From JAOUEA01 sp963825635 (GTDB taxonomy: Bacteria > Actinomycetota > UBA4738 > HRBIN12), in NCBI GenBank assembly GCA_963825635.1, contig CAWGTU010000003.1, forward strand, positions 496,001 to 560,000: a stretch of DNA of 64,000 nt, written 5' to 3'. This document shows positions 59,401 to 64,000 of the stretch, one piece after another (position 1 is the first letter of the stretch; every line of letters starts with the position of its first letter). The notes beneath the pieces are model-generated. The model did no database searches and had not been told where the DNA came from. It saw only the letters and a list, made by a program, of their open reading frames with translations. The position numbers and the translations under genes were made by a program.

Positions 59401-60147
59401 AAACTCGCCGTGCGTCTGCTCGAGAAGATGGGCTACCGCGCTGACGTCGTCGGTAACGGGATCGAGACGCTGCAGGCGCTCGAGCGGCAGTCGTACGACC
59501 TGCTACTGACCGACGTCCAGATGCCGGAGATGGACGGCTTGGAGGCCACCCGCGAGATCGTGCGGCGGTGGCCGTCGGGCGAGCGCCCGCGGATCGTGGG
59601 CGTCACGGCCGAGGCGATGGCAGGCGATCGGGATCGGTGCATCGAAGCAGGGATGGACGACTACATCACGAAGCCGATCCGTCCCGACGAGTTGGTGGCC
59701 GCGATCCGCAGGGTGCCCTCGGGCATGACCACCGCTACCGGCGCCGGCGGCGGTGATCCCGGGAACGGCGCCTCGTCGGACGGCGGGGGGCCGATCGACA
59801 CCGCGACCCTCCGACGGTTCGTCGAGACGATGGGCGAGGATGACCCGGGCTTCATCCAGGAGATGATCGACCAGTTCCTCGGCGACGCGCCGGGCCTCGT
59901 GGCGACCCTGCGCGAGAGTATCGACGCCGGTGACGCAGAGGGAGTACGCCGCGCCGCGCACACGCTGAAGTCCAACGCGAACACCTTCGGCGCGCTCCCG
60001 CTCGGCGAGCAATGCGCGGCGCTGGAGATGGCCGCGAAAGCCGACGACCTCACGGTCGCCTCGGCGATGGCCGAGTCGATCGCCGAGGATCTCGCCAGGG
60101 TCCAAGCCGACCTACCCGCCGCATGGCAGGCGATCGCTGCGGATTGA
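56485..60147 (+). CDS. Hybrid sensor histidine kinase: extracytoplasmic sensor-HAMP-GAF-HisKA-HATPase-REC-REC-HPt
   Basis: A 1220-residue membrane kinase. TM1 (about 12-34), an external Cache-like domain of about 260 residues, TM2 (about 301-325), HAMP, and a GAF domain (about 400-560) precede the core. The phospho-His is in ATMSHEIRTPMN (about 580). HATPase motifs are NLLNNAVKFTEAG, DTGLGI and GGTGLGLAIS. Receiver 1 has Asp in VVSDMLMPEMDG (about 868), receiver 2 in LLTDVQMPEMDG (about 1008), and HPt has AAHTLKSNANTFGA (about 1157). All relay residues are present, a BvgS-like His-Asp-His chain. The likely final acceptor is the cyclase regulator at 51602. The sensor may read the four lipoproteins. 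Confidence 0.92.
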   Translation: MAERRGRRSLMARLVLSFLVLSVLMVAVVGVVTYQRARSSIETTVFDRLDGASDLKADSLDRWIDEQRRNVVFMAGLLGGYETGDTVGDLNAEVERVVEGVGGPEGQAAHDAVESVLAYAISKTADAQELLVLDLEGTIVESTVDEHEELSQADAPYFTQGSSNTYVQPVSTTDLSDSSVITIATPLFDRGGQRIAVVAAVLNLERLDRIVLQQTGLGETGETYLVGTDGRFVHARLLGEYPDPVTSQGIEAALAQQDGQGMYDNYDGEPVIGTYHWLPEVGSALLAEQSQEEAFEPARQLAITIGLIGLVVVALLGAGTYVLSRRIAKPILAITDTAAAVTAGDLTREAPVMTDDEVGELAESFNTMTSQLRETLEGLEQRVQERTKELAVQNAELEALHETTLGVMDRLNLDELLTTLLERAGQIAGTEHGYIYLETDDGTEIENRVSVGLLTEDRGRRIARGDGVAGRVWDTGEPLVVDDYDGWGGRSTTFPTGQIRALAGVALRSGGRVVGVLGIAREASSDRAFDDAEVELLQRFAQLGSIALDNATLYTSAQDAKAEADAANEAKSVFLATMSHEIRTPMNAIIGMSGLLRETHLDDEQQEYASTIANSGEALLSIINDILDFSKIEAGRMDLESAPFDLRECVESVVELIGPVASRKGLEVASELVPGTPEWAIGDASRLRQIFLNLLNNAVKFTEAGEVVVSVEADAPDGGRRTYHATVRDTGLGIRPDRMDRLFRSFSQADVSTSRRYGGTGLGLAISRRLAELMGGTMWAESPGVPGEGSTFHLTFVAGETEQRPRSVDDEGLLEGKRLLVVDDNATNRRILAAQAGQWGTATTVAASAGEALEQLERRAFDLVVSDMLMPEMDGLDLGLRIEERWPQIPFVLASSLPRREVLEDGRLASTGAVAVIAKPVKTSALLDALVTALGGRGAPQHAAEGGTAMDPEMGRTHPLRILVAEDNVVNQKLAVRLLEKMGYRADVVGNGIETLQALERQSYDLLLTDVQMPEMDGLEATREIVRRWPSGERPRIVGVTAEAMAGDRDRCIEAGMDDYITKPIRPDELVAAIRRVPSGMTTATGAGGGDPGNGASSDGGGPIDTATLRRFVETMGEDDPGFIQEMIDQFLGDAPGLVATLRESIDAGDAEGVRRAAHTLKSNANTFGALPLGEQCAALEMAAKADDLTVASAMAESIAEDLARVQADLPAAWQAIAAD

Positions 60148-60148
60148 T

Positions 60149-60166
60149 CGGCCTCTGGGCAGGCCG
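60149..60166. terminator. Weak hairpin after the hybrid kinase gene
   Basis: CGGCCT and AGGCCG pair around a 6-base loop just after the stop at 60147, between convergent genes. Short stem; terminator function tentative. Confidence 0.4.
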
Positions 60167-60192
60167 CGAACATCCTCGGATGCTCGCCTCAG

Positions 60193-60531
60193 TCAGACCC
60201 GCACCCGCCCGCACATGCCCGTGCATGTGCCGCCGCCCGCGCTGCCGTGGATCGAGCAGTAGAACCGATAGGTTCCGCGCTGCCGGAAGCGTGTCGAGAC
60301 CGACTCGCCTTGATCGATGCGGGCTCGGAACGTCCAGTTCCCTCCGTAGGCTCGCACCGTGTGGTTGCCGGAGGCGGCGCGCCACCGCACCCGGTCGCCG
60401 CGGTCGATGTCGACGCTCGCGGGACGCCACCTCGTGCCGCTGCCCCTGGTCGTCACCGCCGCGGCCGGCGCCGCCGCGATCGTCGTGCACGCCGCGAGTG
60501 CCACCGTCACCACCACCCGTCGGATGCCCAC
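60193..60531 (-). CDS. Secreted cupredoxin (plastocyanin-like), copy A
   Basis: A 112-residue exported protein: signal peptide VGIRRVVVTVALAACTTIAA and a blue-copper fold. Type 1 copper ligands are visible: His in SGNHTVRAYGG, then Cys, His and Met in RFYCSIHGSAGGGTCTGMCG. Two extra Cys surround the Met ligand (CTGMC) and could form a disulfide in that loop. GTG 60531 has AGGAGG 6 bases away. It lies 65 bases downstream of the paralog on the same strand. Electron carrier at the cell surface by family; partner unknown. An alternative is copper storage. Confidence 0.85.
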   Translation of the reverse strand: MGIRRVVVTVALAACTTIAAAPAAAVTTRGSGTRWRPASVDIDRGDRVRWRAASGNHTVRAYGGNWTFRARIDQGESVSTRFRQRGTYRFYCSIHGSAGGGTCTGMCGRVRV

Positions 60532-60596
60532 GCCACGCCTCCTCGCTCGATGCCCAGAAGTGGATACGGACGCACCCACCCGCCGGTTCGATCGAC

Positions 60597-60950
60597 TCAA
60601 CCGACGGTGACCACGCCGCACATGCCCGTGCACTCCCCGCCCGCGACGGAGCCGTGCAGCGTGCACACGTACTTGTAGCGACCGGTCCTGGTGAAGGCGT
60701 AGCGGACCGAGTCACCTTCGCGCACCTGGCGATGGAAGTCCCACCGGCCCTTGTACGCGCTCACGTTGTGGTCCCGCACGATCGACCGCCACTTCACGGT
60801 GCCCCCGCGGGAGATCTCGACCCGTCGGGGACGCCAGTCCCGCTCGTACCCCTTCACCACGGTGACCGCCGAGGCCTGGGAGAGACCGCCCAGGAACATG
60901 CACATAGTCGCCGCGGCCACGAAGGCGATGCCTCGGTGACACTTCCTCAC
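60597..60950 (-). CDS. Secreted cupredoxin (plastocyanin-like), copy B
   Basis: A 117-residue paralog of the neighbouring cupredoxin. The signal peptide is VRKCHRGIAFVAAATMCMFL, and the copper ligands are His in VRDHNVSAYKG and Cys/His/Met in KYVCTLHGSVAGGECTGMCG. Spacing is the same as in copy A, including the CTGMC pair. GTG 60950 has AGGAGG 6 bases away. Two tandem copies suggest a local duplication. Because the two differ in the loop before the first His, they may have different partners. Confidence 0.85.
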   Translation of the reverse strand: MRKCHRGIAFVAAATMCMFLGGLSQASAVTVVKGYERDWRPRRVEISRGGTVKWRSIVRDHNVSAYKGRWDFHRQVREGDSVRYAFTRTGRYKYVCTLHGSVAGGECTGMCGVVTVG

Positions 60951-61074
60951 GGGGGACCTCCTCGATACTCCAGCGGGCGGCGTCGACGGCATGCCGGGAC
61001 GGCGGAAGTGTAGCCACCGAACCTGCCGCTGGGGCCATTTGCTCTGCCGCGCATCGCTCGGCTACCGTGTCGAC

Positions 61075-61548
61075 ATGGCCCCCGATCATGACGACATCAC
61101 CCCCGCGCTCTCCGAGGCGAAGCGTCGGCGTGCGACCTTGCATGACGCCCTCGTGCACCTCGAGATCGCGATCTCGTCGCCGGCCACCGGCCGCATCCCA
61201 CAGTGGACCGCGCTCGTGACGAAGGAGATGATCGGCGTCCGCGATGCCTTCGATCAGCACGTGCTGGTCGCGGAGAAGCCGGGGGGGCTCTACGAGGAGG
61301 TCATCGCGCGGGCGCCGCGGCTCGACGGCACCATCCGCCGACTGAAGGGTGAACACCCTGAGATCGGCGAGATGATCGGCGAGATGATCCAGCGGCTCGA
61401 GCTGGCCACGATCGGCGGGCCGGAGTGGCCGCTCGACGACGCACGCGACGACCTGCAGCGGTTCATCGGCACGGTGATCCGCCATCGGCAGAAGGGCGCC
61501 GACCTCGTGTGGGAGGCGTACAACGTCGACATCGGCGGCACCGAGTAA
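61075..61548 (+). CDS. Hemerythrin-like domain protein
   Basis: A 157-residue four-helix protein. His/Glu pairs are placed as in HHE-type proteins: LVHLEIA, FDQHVLVAEKPGGLYEEV, LKGEHPEIGEMI and VIRHRQKGADLVWEAY with the closing VDIGG. Such proteins bind two irons and carry or sense oxygen or nitric oxide. The usual first histidine of the canonical set is not obvious (LHDALVHLE), so full iron binding is uncertain. TACCGT lies 6 bases before the ATG (leaderless). Confidence 0.7.
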   Translation: MAPDHDDITPALSEAKRRRATLHDALVHLEIAISSPATGRIPQWTALVTKEMIGVRDAFDQHVLVAEKPGGLYEEVIARAPRLDGTIRRLKGEHPEIGEMIGEMIQRLELATIGGPEWPLDDARDDLQRFIGTVIRHRQKGADLVWEAYNVDIGGTE

Positions 61549-61601
61549 CGCCGGTCCCGCCGACAGCTGTGCTCCGAGCGTTCTCGCGTAGGCTCTGACC
61601 C

Positions 61602-63224
61602 ATGCCGCGCATCGCCCTCGGACAGGTGAACCTCACGGTCGGCGATCTCGACGGCAACGTGTCCCGCATGGCCGACGCGGCCGCCCGCGCGACGCAGGAG
61701 GGCGCCGACGTCGTCGCGTTCCCGGAGTTGGCGGTCGCCGGATACCCCCCCGAAGACCTGGTGCACCGCGGGGAGTTCATCCGCGAGAACCTCGACGCGC
61801 TCGACGCGCTGGCGCGCAAGACCGCGACCTCGTGCCCGGTCGTCACGGGCTTCATCGATCGTTCCGACGCGGGGCTGCACAACGCGGCGGCACTGCTGCG
61901 CAACGGCACCGTCGAGTCTCGGTACCACAAGATGCAGCTGCCGAACTTCGGGGTCTTCGACGAGCAACGGTACTTCGTGCCCGGCACCGAGGGAACCCGC
62001 GTCGAGGCCGGCGGGCTGACGATCGGTCTGTCGGTCTGCGAGGACGCGTGGCACGACGCCCAGCCGTTCGCGGGCTACGCGGGCCTGCCGCTGATCCTGA
62101 ACATCAACGGCTCGCCGTACCACCGTGGCAAGACCGCGGAGCGCGCCGAGATCCTCGCCGCGAGGGCGCGCCAGACCGGGGCCTGGATCGGGTACGTGAA
62201 CGCGGTCGGGGGACAGGACGAGCTCGTGTTCGACGGCGGATCGATGATGATCGCGCCCGACGGCACGGTGCGCCACCGGGCCACGATGTTCAATGAGGAC
62301 CTGCTGATCGTGGACCTGCACGGCGATGCCTCGTTCGCCGACCCGCGCCCGGAGTGGCCGACCAACGACGCCGAGGAGGTCTGGGAGGCTCTCGTGCTCG
62401 GCCTCGGGGACTATGCGCGGAAGAACGAATTCCGCGAGGCGGTGCTCGGCCTGTCCGGCGGCATCGACTCCGCGATCACCGCCGCCCTCGCCGTCGACGC
62501 GCTGGGCGCCGAGGCCGTGCGCGGCCTCGCGATGCCGTCGCCGTACAGCTCGCCCGAGAGCGTCGAGGACGCCGTCGACTGCGCCACGCGGCTCGGCATG
62601 CGCATCGACACGATCGAGATCACGAGCGTGCTCGACGCCTACCGCTACGCGCTCGCCGAGCTGTTCGCCGGCACAGCCGAGGATGTCACCGAGGAGAACC
62701 TGCAGGCCCGGATCCGCGGCAACCTGCTGATGGCGCTGTCGAACAAGTTCGGCCCGATCGTGCTCGCGACCGGCAACAAGAGCGAGTACGCGGTGGGCTA
62801 CTCGACCTTGTACGGCGACATGGCGGGCGGCTTCGCACCGATCAAGGACGTGCCGAAGACCCTCGTGTACGAGCTCGCGAAGTGGCGGAACGCGGTCGCC
62901 TCGGCGCGTGGCGAGGACCAGCCGATCCCGGAACGGACGATCTCGAAGCCCCCGAGCGCCGAGCTGCGACCCGAACAGAAGGACACCGACTCGCTCCCGC
63001 CATACGAAGAGCTCGACCCGGTGATCGAGGCCTATGTCGAGGACGACCTGGGCGTCGACGACATGGTGACCGCCGGGTTCGATCGAGCATTGGCCGAGCG
63101 AGTCGTGAAGATGGTCGACCGCAACGAGTACAAGCGGCGCCAGGCCGCGCCGGGCGTGAAGATCACCCCGAAGGCGTTCGGGCGCGACCGGCGCATGCCG
63201 ATCACGAACCGCTACGCGGGCTAG
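61602..63224 (+). CDS. nadE: Glutamine-dependent NAD+ synthetase
   Basis: A 540-residue two-domain enzyme. The N-terminal nitrilase-like glutaminase (1-260) has catalytic Glu in VAFPELAVAGYPP, Lys in SRYHKMQLPNFGVF and Cys in LSVCEDAWHD. The C-terminal synthetase (about 265-540) has the PP-loop GLSGGIDSAITAALAVD and NKSEYAVGYSTLYGDM. It amidates nicotinic acid adenine dinucleotide with ammonia from glutamine, linking NAD supply to the glutamine synthetases in the window. TAGGCT lies 7 bases before the ATG (leaderless). Confidence 0.95.
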   Translation: MPRIALGQVNLTVGDLDGNVSRMADAAARATQEGADVVAFPELAVAGYPPEDLVHRGEFIRENLDALDALARKTATSCPVVTGFIDRSDAGLHNAAALLRNGTVESRYHKMQLPNFGVFDEQRYFVPGTEGTRVEAGGLTIGLSVCEDAWHDAQPFAGYAGLPLILNINGSPYHRGKTAERAEILAARARQTGAWIGYVNAVGGQDELVFDGGSMMIAPDGTVRHRATMFNEDLLIVDLHGDASFADPRPEWPTNDAEEVWEALVLGLGDYARKNEFREAVLGLSGGIDSAITAALAVDALGAEAVRGLAMPSPYSSPESVEDAVDCATRLGMRIDTIEITSVLDAYRYALAELFAGTAEDVTEENLQARIRGNLLMALSNKFGPIVLATGNKSEYAVGYSTLYGDMAGGFAPIKDVPKTLVYELAKWRNAVASARGEDQPIPERTISKPPSAELRPEQKDTDSLPPYEELDPVIEAYVEDDLGVDDMVTAGFDRALAERVVKMVDRNEYKRRQAAPGVKITPKAFGRDRRMPITNRYAG

Positions 63225-63260
63225 CCGGTCGGACCGGTCTCCGAAGGTAAGGTCAGCGCC

Positions 63261-64000
63261 GTGTCGTGGGAAGCCTGGTTCACGCTGGCCGTGGTCGTGT
63301 GTGTCGTCGTGCTGCTCGCCACCGAGCGAGTGGCACCGTCCGTCGCCGTGATGGCCGCGGTGATCGCGCTGCTCGTGGCCGGCGTCGTGGAGCCCGCGGA
63401 GGCGTTCTCGGGTTTCTCGAACCCCGCGCCGATCACGGTCGCCGCCCTCTACGTGCTGGCCGCCGCCGTGGAGAAGACCGGCGCGCTCGAGCGGCTGACG
63501 TTCCGCCTCCTCGGCGCCGGCGGCAACGAGGACCTGAGCGATCGCAACGTGCTCGCCCGGGTGCTGGTGCCCACGGCTCTCTCCTCGGCGTTCCTCAACA
63601 ACACGCCGATCGTCGCCATGGTCGCGCCGAACCTCGTGGCGTGGGCCCGCCGCGCGGGGCGCTCGCCCTCGCCGTTCCTGATCCCGATCAGCTTCGCGGC
63701 GATCCTCGGAGGCGTGCTGACGCTGATCGGCACGTCGACGAACCTCGTGGTCTCCGGGCTGCTCGCCGAGTCGGGGTCCGAGCCGCTCGGACTGTTCGAG
63801 ATCACTCGCGTCAGCCTGCCGCTCGCGGTGCTCGGCATCGCCCTGCTGATCGCCGTGGCGCCGAAACTGCTGCCGCGACGCCAGGCTCCGAGCGAGAGCG
63901 TCCGCGAGGGCAGTCGGGAGTTCTCCGTGGAGATGGTGGTCGAAGAGAGCGGCCCGATACAGGGCAAGAGCATCTCGGACGCCGGCCTGCGCAACCTGGA
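63261..64000 (+). CDS. SLC13/DASS-type anion transporter, N-terminal part (cut by window end)
   Basis: The 246 visible codons read VSWEAWFTLAVVVCVVVLLA at the start and show at least five hydrophobic segments. SSAFLNNTPIVAMVAP and GVLTLIGTSTNLVVSG are the SNT/NTP-type motifs of divalent-anion:Na+ symporters, used for sulfate or dicarboxylates. At the end a TrkA-C-like soluble insertion begins (VEESGPIQGKSISD), as in the sulfate/phosphate-type SLC13 branch. Sulfate would fit sat and the APS reductase, but this is not demonstrated. GTG 63261 has TAAGGT 7 bases upstream (leaderless). Confidence 0.85.
   Translation, partial: MSWEAWFTLAVVVCVVVLLATERVAPSVAVMAAVIALLVAGVVEPAEAFSGFSNPAPITVAALYVLAAAVEKTGALERLTFRLLGAGGNEDLSDRNVLARVLVPTALSSAFLNNTPIVAMVAPNLVAWARRAGRSPSPFLIPISFAAILGGVLTLIGTSTNLVVSGLLAESGSEPLGLFEITRVSLPLAVLGIALLIAVAPKLLPRRQAPSESVREGSREFSVEMVVEESGPIQGKSISDAGLRNL

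Noticed and set aside
51469..60147. Classical ABC uptake operon
   Set aside because: No permease or ATPase is encoded; the flanking partners are a cyclase regulator and a hybrid kinase.
1..64000. tRNA, rRNA, CRISPR, insertion sequence or phage genes
   Set aside because: No T-loop-like GGTTCGAATCC, regular spacer-repeat array, transposase DDE or integrase motif was found by eye; short structured RNAs could still be missed.

Overview
The window is about 70 % GC with dense, short-gap gene packing. It carries actinobacterial markers: the mycothiol glycosyltransferase MshA, an orphan GlnR-type regulator, GlnE plus two type I glutamine synthetases, an RsiG-like c-di-GMP anti-sigma factor, lipobox lipoproteins and hairpins without U-tracts. 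The best placement is an actinomycetote. The mixture does not look like a standard Streptomyces or Mycobacterium locus, so a poorly sampled or deep-branching lineage is likely; that is inference. No tRNA, rRNA, CRISPR array, transposase or phage gene was recognised.

Layout. 1-5.0 kb: proline metabolism (P5C dehydrogenase start, proC), a FAH-family protein, a TetR regulator, a repeat-rich spacer and mshA. 5.0-9.7 kb: a minus-strand run of asparaginase, HD-GYP protein, RsiG-like protein, M23 peptidase, and an HTH + nucleotidyltransferase pair with its own operator. 9.7-14.5 kb: sulfur genes (sat, APS reductase, sulfatase) and a calcium-type beta-propeller. 14.5-22.1 kb: lipid kinase, small membrane proteins, a MoaD-like protein, glnR, a flavin monooxygenase and DUF2252. 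22.1-29.8 kb: glnA, a DhaK/DhaL/HAD/aldolase operon, a one-piece kinase-regulator and a CHRD protein. 29.9-39.3 kb: a cyclase-ATPase giant, a hydrolase-cyclase fusion, a second HTH + nucleotidyltransferase pair, and two gene remnants. 39.4-46.2 kb: dinB, a membrane molybdoenzyme and two divergent secreted propellers. 46.2-51.5 kb: SDR, glnE, ridA and glnA2. 51.6-60.1 kb: the most unusual locus. 60.2-64 kb: two blue-copper proteins, a hemerythrin-like protein, nadE and an SLC13-type transporter (cut by the window end).

The 51.6-60.1 kb locus is six tightly coupled genes: a receiver-nucleotide cyclase, four tandem paralogous solute-binding lipoproteins with a shared GACxxC signature, and a hybrid kinase with receiver, receiver and HPt domains. 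No permease or ABC ATPase is present. It reads as a complete sensory phosphorelay in which several lipoproteins may feed one kinase that controls a cyclic-nucleotide output.

Two regulatory themes run through the window. First, at least 17 genes have a TANNNT hexamer exactly 6 or 7 bases before an ATG or GTG, the geometry of leaderless transcription; I used this to choose several starts. Second, both glutamine synthetase promoters carry 11-bp-phased TTAAC/GTAAC half-sites matching the GlnR box, and a glnR-like gene lies in the same window.
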